The position numbers were made by a program, and so were the translations under genes. A stretch of DNA of 64,000 nt from Hymenobacter tibetensis. GTDB lineage: Bacteria > Bacteroidota > Bacteroidia > Cytophagales > Hymenobacteraceae. Each line of letters begins with the position of its first letter. Positions within the stretch are counted from its first letter, which is position 1. The notes below the pieces were generated by a model that did no database searches, was not told where the DNA came from, and saw nothing but the letters and a program-made list of their open reading frames with translations. Positions 42,796-51,809 of the stretch are shown piece after piece. Location: contig NZ_CP094669.1 of assembly GCF_022827545.1 (NCBI RefSeq), positions 3,934,001 through 3,998,000 of the forward strand, in the 5' to 3' direction.

Positions 42796-42908
42796 GGCGG
42801 TAAGGCAATGGTGGCGTGCCGGACAAAGGTAGGTGGGGTTGGTGAGCAACGGGGGCTATGGCGGATTTATCTTCTTTCCTATTGCCTTATGTGGCTGCCC
42901 GACGCTAC

Positions 42909-42944
42909 AAAGCCCGCCGCTGCATTCAGCAGCGGGCTTTATTT
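42909..42944 (+). terminator. Hairpin with T-tail located between divergent genes
   Basis: Stem AAAGCCCGCCGCTG pairing with CAGCAGCGGGCTTT (one mismatch) around CATT, followed by ATTTTACTT. It has all the features of a plus-strand terminator, yet both flanking genes (starts at 42795 minus and 43001 plus) point away from it. It could be a leader attenuator of the DUF3667 gene or the end of an unannotated short transcript; see findings. Confidence 0.6.
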
Positions 42945-43000
42945 TACTTGCTATTCTACTTTAAGTGTCTTTAATTCAAGCACATTTCTTCTTATCTGCT

Positions 43001-43936
43001 ATGCATCCAACTTCTACCGCACCCATCGTCCTCGACCCTAAGCTAGCCCACTCGGTGCACAGTGCAGCTCTAGACACCACTGTACACCACGTTCCCACGG
43101 CCTGCCTGAACTGCAATACCCTGGTGTCTGACCGGTTCTGCGGGCACTGTGGGCAGGATGCGCATCATACGCACCGCCTCACCCTGAAGGACATGCCCCA
43201 CGACATCCTTCACTCCATCTGGCACGTGGACAAAGGCATTTTGTACACGCTGAAAACTATGGTATTCCGGCCCGGCCCCACCATCCGGGCCTACTTGGCC
43301 GGTAAGCGCGTCGACCATTTCCGGCCCTTGTCGTTACTGTTTCTGATTACGGGCGTGTACGCCTTGCTCTTTTCGGCGCTGCACATCAACATGCTGCCGC
43401 CAAGAGACCCCACCATGCCCGAGGCCTTATACCAGATGCAGGCGTCCTCCAGTGCATTTTTTATGAAGTACCTGACCTGGTGCTATCTGGCAACGGTGCC
43501 GGCCTGGGCGCTGGCGGCTCGCTTATTTTTGCGGCGCGGCGGCTACAACTACGCCGAATGCCTCATTATTGCGGCCTTCATTACGGCCATTAACAACTTT
43601 ATTACCCTGCTGCTGCTGCCCGTGACGTACCTCTACAGCGGTACGCCTCAGATTCAGACGTTCAGTTTCTACGCGATGCTGCTAGTGATAGGGTACGCCT
43701 CGTGGGCGTACGGCAGTCTGCTCAACCACACCACCATCGGCTGGCTGAGCCGCCTCTGGCGTGGCTTTCTGACGTTCATGCTAGGCTACGCGATGCTCCT
43801 CATAGTAGGTATCACGCTAATGTTCACCCTGAACTGGTCCAGCATCAAGCAGTCTGTGAAGCAACAGAAGCAGCATACGCAGGAGCAGCAGACCGTCGGC
43901 AACCAAGGTCCTAAAGCCACGCCGCAATTGCGTTGA
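43001..43936 (+). CDS. DUF3667 membrane protein with N-terminal zinc ribbon
   Basis: 311 residues. A zinc-ribbon-like motif near residue 35 (CLNCNTL ... FCGHCGQ) is followed by the conserved DUF3667 segment (HRLTLKDMPHDILHSIWHVD; VFRPGPTIRAYLAGKR; HFRPLSLLFLITGVYALLF) and four to five transmembrane helices. Common in Bacteroidetes, no known function. The tail is Gln-rich and polar (VKQQKQHTQEQQTVGNQG). The ATG at 43001 is used; a GTG/ATG further upstream (42965) is less likely. Confidence 0.85.
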   Translation: MHPTSTAPIVLDPKLAHSVHSAALDTTVHHVPTACLNCNTLVSDRFCGHCGQDAHHTHRLTLKDMPHDILHSIWHVDKGILYTLKTMVFRPGPTIRAYLAGKRVDHFRPLSLLFLITGVYALLFSALHINMLPPRDPTMPEALYQMQASSSAFFMKYLTWCYLATVPAWALAARLFLRRGGYNYAECLIIAAFITAINNFITLLLLPVTYLYSGTPQIQTFSFYAMLLVIGYASWAYGSLLNHTTIGWLSRLWRGFLTFMLGYAMLLIVGITLMFTLNWSSIKQSVKQQKQHTQEQQTVGNQGPKATPQLR

Positions 43937-43957
43937 AGCTGAACTGCATTTGGCAAA

Positions 43958-43992
43958 AAAAGCCCGCTGCTGAAGTTCAGCAGCGGGCTTTT
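43958..43992. terminator. Terminator between convergent DUF3667 and deoxyhypusine synthase-like genes
   Basis: Stem AAAAGCCCGCTGCTGAA pairing with TTCAGCAGCGGGCTTTT; the innermost pairs form the turn. Poly-A/T flanks make it effective on both strands. Confidence 0.85.
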
Positions 43993-44012
43993 CAGTAAGC
44001 ACTAAGCGGCAA

Positions 44013-44984
44013 TTATTGCCCCAGCACCATAGCAAATACCAGCGGCGCTACAATGGTAGCATCCGACTCGATGATGAACTTAGGCGTGTCTTGGCCCAAC
44101 TTGCCCCAGGTGATTTTCTCGTTCGGCACGGCACCGGAGTACGAACCGTAAGAAGTAGTAGAATCCGAAATCTGGCAGAAGTAGCCCCACAGCGGCACGC
44201 TGGTGCGGCCCAGGTCTTGGTGCAGCATCGGTACTACGCAGATCGGGAAGTCGCCGGCAATGCCGCCGCCAATCTGGAAGAAGCCAACTTTGCTTTCGTC
44301 GGTGGCTTGCTGGGTGTACCAGTCGGCTAGGTAAATCATGTACTCGATGCCGGTGCGCACGGTGTGCACGTTCTTAATGTCGCCACTGATAACGTGACCC
44401 GCGAAGATGTTGCCCAACGTGGAGTCTTCCCAACCGGGGCAGATGATCGGTAGGTTTTTCTCGGCGGCAGCCAGCATCCAGCTGTCCTTGGGGTCAATCT
44501 GGTAGTATTGCTCCAGCTCGCCCGATTTCAGAATCTGGTAGAAGAACTCGTGGGGGAAGTACCGCTCACCGGCTTTGTCGGCCTGCTCCCAGAACTTCAG
44601 TACCGAGTGCTCCAGGCGGCGCATGGCCTCTTCTTCCGGAATACAGGTATCGGTAACGCGGTTCATGTGGCGCTCCAACAGGGCCTGCTCGTCGGCCGCC
44701 GTTAGGTCGCGGTAGTGCGGTACTCGCTCGTAGAAGTCGTGGGCTACCAGGTTGAAGATATCCTCTTCCAGGTTGGCACCGGTGCAGCTGATGATTTGCA
44801 CCTTGTCCTGCCGGATCAGCTCGGCCAACTGGATGCCCATTTCGGCGGTGCTCATGGCGCCCGCCAGCGTTATCATCATCTTACCCCCTTCGGCGAGGTG
44901 CTTGTTGTAGCCTTCGGCGGCATCAATCAAAGCAGCGGCGTTGAAGTGGCGGTAGTGGTGCTTGAGGAAGTTGGTGATTTGCAT
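44013..44984 (-). CDS. Deoxyhypusine-synthase-like protein
   Basis: 323 residues of the deoxyhypusine synthase family. In eukaryotes and archaea the enzyme transfers an aminobutyl group from spermidine to a lysine of eIF5A; bacteria lack hypusinated eIF5A, and bacterial members may make homospermidine or another product. Conserved parts: MMITLAGAMSTAEMGI, CTGANLEEDIFNLV, the NAD-binding PIICPGWEDSTLGNI, FQIGGGIAGDFPIC, and ITWGKLGQD, whose Lys at about 295 aligns with the catalytic Lys of human DHS (WGK). Start is ATG at 44984. The catalytic residue and fold are intact, so a synthase-type reaction is likely; the acceptor is not known. Confidence 0.85.
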   Translation of the reverse strand: MQITNFLKHHYRHFNAAALIDAAEGYNKHLAEGGKMMITLAGAMSTAEMGIQLAELIRQDKVQIISCTGANLEEDIFNLVAHDFYERVPHYRDLTAADEQALLERHMNRVTDTCIPEEEAMRRLEHSVLKFWEQADKAGERYFPHEFFYQILKSGELEQYYQIDPKDSWMLAAAEKNLPIICPGWEDSTLGNIFAGHVISGDIKNVHTVRTGIEYMIYLADWYTQQATDESKVGFFQIGGGIAGDFPICVVPMLHQDLGRTSVPLWGYFCQISDSTTSYGSYSGAVPNEKITWGKLGQDTPKFIIESDATIVAPLVFAMVLGQ

Positions 44985-45129
44985 TGCGTGTATGTTCGGT
45001 ATTAGTGGGTGTGCGGTGTACAATCAAATTACAACCGGGAATCGTTCAAGAATTGCGCGCTATATCGAAGATTCTGAATAACGCACAACTGCGGCTGGGT
45101 TCCTCACAAAAAAGGAATGCTTGAGCTAC

Positions 45130-45627
45130 TTATTGGTCGAAGTGTTTTTTCACAAGAGCCGGCGGAATAGTAGCGTTCCACTGCTCGTAGTCTTCGTCCA
45201 TACCATCGGCATAGAACACGAAGTCATCGGTTTTAGGTAGCTTCTCAAACGTCAAGCGCTGCATCACGCTTGTTATCATTTGATGAAACTGTTCCACTAC
45301 TAGTTCCTGCTCTTCCTCTGGCCGGTCATCATCGTTAAACCATTCCTCGTACTGGCTTAATAATTCCAATGTCTGTTCCGAATGCTCTGCCTGAATATGG
45401 TCAGCGTATTGAAACCAAGTAGCCGTATCATCAACAGTTATATCCTGGCTTAGACCTTTCTGAGGTAGAACCATTCCGGCACCATCGATCTGCGAATCGA
45501 AGTACAAGCAGAACGCCAAGATAGGGCCGTCCTCGGGATGCTTGGAGCCATACGTATCCAAGAACTCCTGCGTGTCAGCCCGCAATGATTCGCCTAAGGC
45601 TTCAAAGTCAAATGCTTTTTTCTTCAT
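45130..45627 (-). CDS. Hypothetical protein, possibly DUF4303-like
   Basis: 165 residues, cytoplasmic, acidic. The pattern FDFEALGESLRADTQEFLDT, HPEDGPILAFCLYFD and later FYADGMDEDYEQWNATIP is similar to DUF4303-type proteins, which are of unknown function and often occur in immunity contexts. I make that link with low confidence. No toxin gene is adjacent. ATG at 45627 is the only sensible start. Confidence 0.6.
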   Translation of the reverse strand: MKKKAFDFEALGESLRADTQEFLDTYGSKHPEDGPILAFCLYFDSQIDGAGMVLPQKGLSQDITVDDTATWFQYADHIQAEHSEQTLELLSQYEEWFNDDDRPEEEQELVVEQFHQMITSVMQRLTFEKLPKTDDFVFYADGMDEDYEQWNATIPPALVKKHFDQ

Positions 45628-45688
45628 ACAGACCGTTTGAGTGAGCTGGATTCGCTTGGCGGCATATCTATTCGGGTAGGCTACTCAA

Positions 45689-46225
45689 CTATACCGGCTG
45701 CTCAATCATGAGGTTGTGGTTGGTGTAGATGCAGATGTCGGCGGCAATGTGCAGGGCATCTTCTACCATCTGGCGGGCTGTGAGGTGAGGTGCGTGCTTT
45801 TTGAGGGCCAGCGCGGCGGCCTGGGCATACATAGCACCCGAGCCGATGGCGGCCACGTCGGAGTCAGGTTCGAGCACGTCGCCGGAGCCGGCTATGATGA
45901 GCAGTTCGTCGCGGTCGGCTACCACCATCATGGCTTCCAGCTTGCGCAGGTACTGGTCTTTGCGCCATTCCTTGGCCAGCTCAATAGCAGCGCGGCGCAG
46001 GTTGCCGCCGTAGCCATTGAGTTTCTCCTCGAACTTATCGAGCAGCATAAACGCATCGGCGGTGGAGCCGGCAAACCCTGTCACGACTTTGCCGTCTTGC
46101 AGCTTGCGGACCTTGCGCACGTTGCTTTTGGCTACGTGCTTGTCCATGGTGGCCTGCCCGTCGGCGCCTAGCGCTACTTCGCCGTTGTGGCGGATACCGA
46201 GTACGGTAGTGGATCTTATTCTCAT
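45689..46225 (-). CDS. hslV: ATP-dependent protease subunit HslV
   Basis: 178 residues, the peptidase half of the HslUV (ClpYQ) proteasome-like complex. The N-terminal nucleophile threonine follows MRIRS (TTVLGIRHNG), with the conserved VALGADGQAT and VVTGFAGSTADAF, YLRKLEAMMVVADRDE and the end AAIGSGAMYAQAAALAL. The longer form from 46330 would bury the N-terminal Thr, so the ATG at 46225 is used; the four or so residues ahead of the Thr must be removed to free it. No hslU ATPase is found within the window, so the partner is encoded elsewhere. The region upstream has an imperfect tandem repeat. Confidence 0.95.
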   Translation of the reverse strand: MRIRSTTVLGIRHNGEVALGADGQATMDKHVAKSNVRKVRKLQDGKVVTGFAGSTADAFMLLDKFEEKLNGYGGNLRRAAIELAKEWRKDQYLRKLEAMMVVADRDELLIIAGSGDVLEPDSDVAAIGSGAMYAQAAALALKKHAPHLTARQMVEDALHIAADICIYTNHNLMIEQPV

Positions 46226-46238
46226 TGAATTAGTGCTT

Positions 46239-46342
46239 GTTAGTTGTTGATGGGTGAGTGTGGATAGATGATGCCGTAAAAAGAAGCTGGCTGCCATTTC
46301 GAAAACGAACTGACAACCAGCAACCAACAATCAGCAACTAAC
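46239..46342. repeat. Inverted and imperfect tandem repeats between TonB receptor and hslV
   Basis: Arms GTTAGTTGTTGAT (46239-46251) and ATCAGCAACTAAC (46330-46342) pair with a single G-T. On the minus strand the right end reads as imperfect 14-base tandem units (TTGTTAGTTGCTGA, TTGTTGGTTGCTGG). It lies in the short spacer between the receptor stop and the hslV start. Slippage-prone; a regulatory role is possible but unproven. Confidence 0.45.
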
Positions 46343-46349
46343 AATCACC

Positions 46350-48920
46350 TCAGAAACGCGCCTGCAATTTAGCAAAGTAAAACCGGCCGTTCGAGCCCAT
46401 CTGCACCGGGTCCCAGGCACCGCCGGTTTCCGTTACCTGCGGGTTGAAGAACGACGGGTAGCGGTTGAACAGGTTGGAGCTACCCACGGAGAGCTGCAAA
46501 TGGTCGGTGAGAGAATAGCTCAGCGCTAAATCGGTGGTGATGCGGGAGTCATAAACCTGATCTAGGCCGTCATACCCAATTAGCTTCACATCAGCGAACC
46601 GCACAAAGCGCAGCAGTGCCCCAAAGCGGCCCAGTTGATAGTCAAACGTGAGATTAATTTTGGACGGTGGCGCCGAGGCTTTTACAAACGCCTGCTCACG
46701 CGGCCCGAAAAATTCGTCTTCGCGCCCCGTTAGGCGGCCCGAGGTCCGTACCCGGTCGATGCGCAGGCGGTTGAAGTTGGCGGCCAGCGTGGAGTTCAAT
46801 CGGCCGTTGCTCAGCGCCAGCGTGTGGCTCAACACGGCATCCAAGCCCAACGACTCGGTGGAAGCTGCATTGGCAAAAAACTGCGCCTGCCCTACGTTCA
46901 ACGCTTGCAAATCAGGCCCAATCACCGGGTCTTCGGACGAGAACTGGCTGGTGAGCACCACCCGGTCGTCGATCTTGATGTAGTAACCGTCCAAGGTTAA
47001 GCTTAGCGAGGAACCGATACGGCTGGTCAGGCCGATGTTGGCGCTGTTAGAGGTTTCCTGCTTGAGGCTCGGAATTCCCAGCTTCTGCGTAACGGCGCTG
47101 TTGTTGCGAGCCAGCAGCACTTCCACGGGCTGCCCCTGAATGAAGTTAGTGAACGTGGAGTTGAAGTTGACCTGAGCCAACGAAGGTGCCCGGAAGCCGG
47201 TACTGTACGTGCCGCGCAACGTCAAAAACTCGGTCAGGTTGTAGCGAGTGGCTAGTTTGTAGTTGAGCGTGCTGCCAAAGTCAGTGTAGTATTCATAGCG
47301 CAAGGCAGCGGCCACCAGCCACTGTGGCGTTATGCTCAACTCGGCATCCACGTATGCCCCCACATTGTCGCGCTCAGCTTTGATAGCATCCGTCGGCTGG
47401 TAGCCAGGAAAACCTTGCGAGCCAGCCGCCCTCCGCAACGAATCGGGTGTACCGGCCGGGTCGTAGTTGCGGTAGGAGGCTTCCTCGCCCGCAAACAGCG
47501 AGTACCATTCATGGCGCCACTCGGCCCCAGCGGCCAAATTCAGCCCTCCTAGTACGCTGGCGTAATTGCGCGTGAGGCCTAAACTCTGCACTTGCTGCTG
47601 CAATTGAAAGCCCCCTGCCTTGAATTTGGTAGGCGAGTTGGTACCCAACGAAGCATTCAGCGTATTCTCCACCCCATACTCAAAGCGGTTGGAACCGAAG
47701 TTATTGCTCAAATCCAGTTCCCAAGCGCCCAGTTGCGTGCGCAACCCCACTACGACCGAACCATCCCAGATGTCACTAGTAATGATGGGGTCATAACCGT
47801 TGGGGTAAATGGAAGGCACGTTGCGGTCATCATCAGCGAAGCGGGTCCAGGCGTAAGAGTCGCCGCGGCGCTTGTTGAGGCCGCCGAAAGCGTACACTTG
47901 CGCTTTGTCGCTGATGGGAAATTTAGCGTTCAAGTAGGCCGCCGCGTTTTTCACCTGTGGGTCGCCGTACTGGCGGCGGGCAATACCGTCTTCGGCGGGC
48001 ACGTTGGCGCGCTGCGTATGCTCACGCTGGTTGTAGTCGAGAGTGGCATTTATGTAGCCGCCCTGCTCTCCTACTTTGATGCCGTAGTTGGCGTTGGCGT
48101 TGAAGTTGCCGCCGTCGAAGTTCTTGTCGTCGAAGCGGTACTTCGCATCGTAGGCGCCGTAGTTGGTGCTTACAGTTAGCTCGTTGGTGGTTTTCTTGAG
48201 CACGATGTTGATAACGCCGGCAATGGCGTCGGAGCCGTACTGAGCCGCCGCACCATCGCGCAGAATCTCGATCCGCTCGATGCTGGCGGCCGGAATGACG
48301 TTCAAGTCGGTGCCGGTGTTGCCACGGCCGCGCGAGCCGAACAGGTTCACCAGCGCCGATTGATGCTGCCGCTTGCCGTTCACGAGCACCAGCGTTTGGT
48401 CGGGGCCGAGGCCGCGCAAGGAAGCGGGGTCTACGTGGTCGGCGCCGTCGGAGCCGGTTTGGCGGTTGGAGTTGAACGAGGGAGCTACGAATTGCAGCAG
48501 CTGGTTTACATCGAGCTGCCCGGTTTTGGCCGTCACCTCCCGAATGTCAATCACATCCACCGGCGAAGGCGAATCCGTGACCGAGCGGTTTTGGCTGCGC
48601 GAACCCACAATCTGCACCTCGCTCAGGCCGGTGGAGGCTTCCGCCAGCCGGACACTGATGGCACCAGTGCCCGCACTCACCTCCTGGCTGGCAAACCCAA
48701 TGGAACTGATAACCAATGTAGGCGACTGCGACCGGGCACGTAGCGTAAAGCGGCCGTCGCCACCGGTGCCCGTGCCGTTGTTGGAACCCTTTTCCACTAC
48801 TGTGGCGCCCACTATAGGCCGGCCCGATGCGTCGAGAACTTGTCCTGTGAGCGTTTGCCCCTGCCCGAAGGCTGCAACGCTGCTTAAACACAAAATGCTA
48901 ATGGGTACTAGCTGTTTCAT
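46350..48920 (-). CDS. TonB-dependent outer-membrane receptor
   Basis: 856 residues. Signal peptide (MKQLVPISILCLSSVAAFGQ), then a carboxypeptidase-regulatory-like domain (TLTGQVLDASGRPIVGATVV, ~22-95), a plug domain with PVDVIDIREVTAKTGQLDVN, DGAAAQYGSDAIAGVINIVL and a long beta-barrel ending in the aromatic YFAKLQARF. It imports a substrate using TonB energy. No SusD-like lipoprotein follows, so it is not a paired glycan system; siderophore or another small ligand is possible. Start is the ATG at 48920 that begins the signal peptide. Confidence 0.92.
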   Translation of the reverse strand: MKQLVPISILCLSSVAAFGQGQTLTGQVLDASGRPIVGATVVEKGSNNGTGTGGDGRFTLRARSQSPTLVISSIGFASQEVSAGTGAISVRLAEASTGLSEVQIVGSRSQNRSVTDSPSPVDVIDIREVTAKTGQLDVNQLLQFVAPSFNSNRQTGSDGADHVDPASLRGLGPDQTLVLVNGKRQHQSALVNLFGSRGRGNTGTDLNVIPAASIERIEILRDGAAAQYGSDAIAGVINIVLKKTTNELTVSTNYGAYDAKYRFDDKNFDGGNFNANANYGIKVGEQGGYINATLDYNQREHTQRANVPAEDGIARRQYGDPQVKNAAAYLNAKFPISDKAQVYAFGGLNKRRGDSYAWTRFADDDRNVPSIYPNGYDPIITSDIWDGSVVVGLRTQLGAWELDLSNNFGSNRFEYGVENTLNASLGTNSPTKFKAGGFQLQQQVQSLGLTRNYASVLGGLNLAAGAEWRHEWYSLFAGEEASYRNYDPAGTPDSLRRAAGSQGFPGYQPTDAIKAERDNVGAYVDAELSITPQWLVAAALRYEYYTDFGSTLNYKLATRYNLTEFLTLRGTYSTGFRAPSLAQVNFNSTFTNFIQGQPVEVLLARNNSAVTQKLGIPSLKQETSNSANIGLTSRIGSSLSLTLDGYYIKIDDRVVLTSQFSSEDPVIGPDLQALNVGQAQFFANAASTESLGLDAVLSHTLALSNGRLNSTLAANFNRLRIDRVRTSGRLTGREDEFFGPREQAFVKASAPPSKINLTFDYQLGRFGALLRFVRFADVKLIGYDGLDQVYDSRITTDLALSYSLTDHLQLSVGSSNLFNRYPSFFNPQVTETGGAWDPVQMGSNGRFYFAKLQARF

Positions 48921-49006
48921 AGCGTGAAATGAAAGAAGTGAAGGAAAGCCGAAAGGCCAGAGCAGGGCGGGAAAACATCTTATTTTCACAATAAAGCAAT
49001 AAATAA

Positions 49007-49036
49007 AAAAAGCCAGCCCTTGCGGACTGGCTTTTT
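49007..49036 (-). terminator. Terminator after the pyruvate dehydrogenase E2 gene
   Basis: Stem AAAAAGCCAG with its complement (short internal pairing CC/GG) around TTGC. On the minus strand a T-run follows. It lies 27 bases after the E2 stop and ahead of the TonB receptor start. Confidence 0.75.
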
Positions 49037-49061
49037 CAGACAGGTGTACTGTCGGCTTCTA

Positions 49062-50819
49062 TCAGATGAGCATGCGCATTGGATCTTCGAGCAGGCTTTT
49101 CACCGTTTGCAGGAAGGCTGCGCCAGTGGCGCCATCCACTACGCGGTGGTCGCAGCTGAGTGTCACTTTCATGATGTTGCCAATGGCTAGCGCGCCATCT
49201 TTCACCACGGCCGTCTGCTTGATACCGCCCACTGCCAGGATGCAGGCATCCGGTGGGTTGATGATGGCTGTGAATTCGTCGATGCCGAACATACCTAGGT
49301 TGGAGATGGTGAAGGTGCTACCTTCCCACTCAGACGGTTGCAATTTCTTGCTCTTCGCCTTGCCAGCCAGTTCTTTCACTTCGGTAGCAATGGTCGAGAG
49401 GCCTTTGCCGTCGGCATTGCGCACTACGGGCACGAGCAGTCCTTCGTCCACGGCTACGGCTACCCCAATGTTCACCACCTTGTTCTGGCGGATTTTGTCG
49501 CCGAGCCACGAGGAGTTGATGGCGGGGTGCTGCTTGAGCGCCACGGCGCAGGCTTTAATCACCAAGTCGTTGAAGCTAAGCTTCACCGGCGACAAGGTGT
49601 TGAGCTGCGTGCGTACTTCCATAGCGCGGTCCATCACAATTTCCATCGTCAGATAGAAGTGTGGCGCCGTGAACAAGCTCTCGGACAGACGACGGGCAAT
49701 AACCTTGCGCATCTGCGAAACCGGCGTCTCGGTGTAGTCGGCCGAAGACGTAGCGGGTGTTGGAGCGGCTTTCGGCGCTTCGGCCTGGGGCTGCTGCTCG
49801 GGCAGAGCCGCTTTGATGTATTCGGAGGAGGGTTGAGCGGCGGGCTGGGCAGCAGGTGCGGCGGCTGGGGCAGCAGCGGCGCTTGGCTGCGCGCTTTCCA
49901 GGTCGCGGGAAATGATGCGGCCGTTTTCGCCCGAGCCTTTGATGGTGTTCAGGTCGATGCCTTTGTCTTTGGCAATGCTCTTGGCCAACGGCGAGGCTAG
50001 CAGGCGGCCACCAGCAGGTTGCGTGGTGGTAGCGGCTTGCGGAGCAGCGGCAGCTGGGGCATTTTCGGTTGGAGTAGCGGCAGGAGCAGCATCAGCGGCT
50101 GGGGCAGCACTACCGCCGCTCTGTCCGCCAATCAGGGCCTGCACATCGGCGCCTTCCTCCCCGATGATGGCTAGAATGCCATCTACGGCTACGGCTTCGC
50201 CGTCTTTTGGACCGATATAGAGCAGGGTACCATCCTCGTAGTTTTCTAGCTCCATCGTGGCCTTATCGGTTTCCACTTCGGCCAGCACATCCCCTGACTT
50301 CACTTTGTCGCCCACTTTCTTCAGCCAGGAAGCAATGGTGCCTTCGGTCATGGTGTCGCTCATCTTCGGCATGCGCACCACGGTGGCTTTCTTGCCGTTG
50401 CCAGCTGCGGCGGCAGGCGCGGCAGCTACTGGGGCAGAAACTGGCGTAGCAGCCGGCACAGGTGCGGCAGGCGCAGCTTTCGGAGCTTCAGGTGCGGGAG
50501 CGGCTTCCGCCTTGGGTGCCTCAGCCGCTGCCGGGGCGGCACCGCCCGATCCACCAGCCAGCAAGGCCGAAAAGTCTTCGCCTTCTTTACCAACGATGGC
50601 CAGAATGCCATCCACTACCACAGATTCTCCTTCTTTCGGCCCGATATAGAGCAGGGTACCATCTTCGTAGTTTTCCAGCTCCATCGTGGCCTTATCGGTT
50701 TCGACTTCGGCCAGCACGTCGCCGGATTTTATTTTGTCGCCTACCTTCTTGAGCCAAGTGGCAATGACGCCTTCCGTCATTGTGTCGCTCATTTTGGGCA
50801 TTTTTATGATCTCGGCCAT
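49062..50819 (-). CDS. Pyruvate dehydrogenase E2 (dihydrolipoamide acetyltransferase) with two lipoyl domains
   Basis: 585 residues. Two lipoyl domains, at about 1-77 and 146-225, each with the lipoylated Lys in EVETDKATMELENYEDG (K43 and K186), separated by Ala/Pro-rich flexible linkers. A peripheral-subunit-binding domain follows (LASPLAKSIAKDKGIDLNTI), then the acyltransferase core with PVSQMRKVIARRLSESL, SFNDLVIKACAVAL and the active-site HRVVDG (His about 558). It transfers the acetyl group to coenzyme A in the pyruvate dehydrogenase complex. The E1 and E3 genes are not in the window. ATG at 50819. Confidence 0.95.
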   Translation of the reverse strand: MAEIIKMPKMSDTMTEGVIATWLKKVGDKIKSGDVLAEVETDKATMELENYEDGTLLYIGPKEGESVVVDGILAIVGKEGEDFSALLAGGSGGAAPAAAEAPKAEAAPAPEAPKAAPAAPVPAATPVSAPVAAAPAAAAGNGKKATVVRMPKMSDTMTEGTIASWLKKVGDKVKSGDVLAEVETDKATMELENYEDGTLLYIGPKDGEAVAVDGILAIIGEEGADVQALIGGQSGGSAAPAADAAPAATPTENAPAAAAPQAATTTQPAGGRLLASPLAKSIAKDKGIDLNTIKGSGENGRIISRDLESAQPSAAAAPAAAPAAQPAAQPSSEYIKAALPEQQPQAEAPKAAPTPATSSADYTETPVSQMRKVIARRLSESLFTAPHFYLTMEIVMDRAMEVRTQLNTLSPVKLSFNDLVIKACAVALKQHPAINSSWLGDKIRQNKVVNIGVAVAVDEGLLVPVVRNADGKGLSTIATEVKELAGKAKSKKLQPSEWEGSTFTISNLGMFGIDEFTAIINPPDACILAVGGIKQTAVVKDGALAIGNIMKVTLSCDHRVVDGATGAAFLQTVKSLLEDPMRMLI

Positions 50820-51194
50820 CTGCTTCTGCGGTTGAAATGAGTGGGCGTCAAAATTAGCCCGAAAATCCGGCGGTGCAAACCGCTGGGCAATTAGGGTTGT
50901 TGTGTGTAGGATACCGTATCGAGAAGATCAGGGTTGTGCAGGCACAAATATCCCTGGTCTTTCGTGCTGTTGTAGCAGCACGAGCCAAGGTCATCAATGT
51001 TTTTCGGATAGCGAACTTACCTGCCTACTAGAAGTGGCTGGGCTGCTGAAGGCTTCCGCTTTCTAGATGGCAGCACCTGTTCACGTAGTGCCCTACATAA
51101 ACAGGCGGCCTAGTGTTCTGGCTCGGCACCTTGTAAGCCAGAACAAGCAGCTCATTCCCAGCATGCTACCCTTACTCACACGTCTTGGCCGACG
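50820..51194. other. Intergenic stretch, nothing firm recognised
   Basis: About 375 bases between the E2 start and the end of the phosphatase gene. It should contain the E2 promoter. A small hairpin (TCGTGCT ... AGCACGA near 50960-50985) is visible. No RNA gene or supported open frame. Confidence 0.35.
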
Positions 51195-51809
51195 CTACTC
51201 TAGGTGCGTGACATCCAGGAAATTGCGAACAGTGAACATCGAGCCTGTGTAGTGCAGCTTGTACAGGCACAGGTTACGATGCTCGAAGGAGTCCATGCGG
51301 GTTAAGGGGTAGTTGAGCAATTGGCAGAGCAACACACGCATGGCGCGGCCGTGCATACAGATCAGCACGTTTTCCTCTTCGGGCCGGCTTTTTAACAGTT
51401 CTATAAAAGGACGCTGCCGCGCAGCTACTTCATCGGGGCTTTCGCCGCCGGTGAGGCGCGCGAAGGTTTCGCCCCGGTTCCATTGGTCGAGCACGCCTTG
51501 GTATTCGGCATCTTCTTCGGGAGTGATGCGCGTGCCCTCGCGTACGCCCCAGCTGATTTCGTTGAGGGCTGCGTGTTGCTCGTGGGGCAACCCCAGCTCT
51601 AGAAATCCGCGCACCGACTGGTGGGTACGGCGCAGCACCGACGTATACACTTTATCGAACGGTAGATGGCGGTAGGCCGCGAAGAACTGTTCAGCCTGCT
51701 GGCGGCCTTTTTCATTCAGGTCGGAATCAACACCGCTGCCTTGCACGATGTTCTGCACGTTGAAGTCGGTCTGGCCATGACGGACCAGGTATATTTTTTT
51801 GACGCTCAC
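51195..51809 (-). CDS. Histidine phosphatase family protein
   Basis: 204 residues, GTG start (VSVKKIYLVRHGQTDFNV). The catalytic phosphohistidine is His 11 in LVRHGQT; the second His lies in ICMHGRAMR. The insert QGSGVDSDLNEKGRQQ is typical of phosphoglycerate mutase-like or CobC-type enzymes. It may dephosphorylate a metabolite or a small phosphoester. It is divergent from the menaquinone genes, and the promoter for these lies partly within its first codons. A GTG start is needed because no ATG precedes the RHG motif. Confidence 0.88.
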   Translation of the reverse strand: MSVKKIYLVRHGQTDFNVQNIVQGSGVDSDLNEKGRQQAEQFFAAYRHLPFDKVYTSVLRRTHQSVRGFLELGLPHEQHAALNEISWGVREGTRITPEEDAEYQGVLDQWNRGETFARLTGGESPDEVAARQRPFIELLKSRPEEENVLICMHGRAMRVLLCQLLNYPLTRMDSFEHRNLCLYKLHYTGSMFTVRNFLDVTHLE

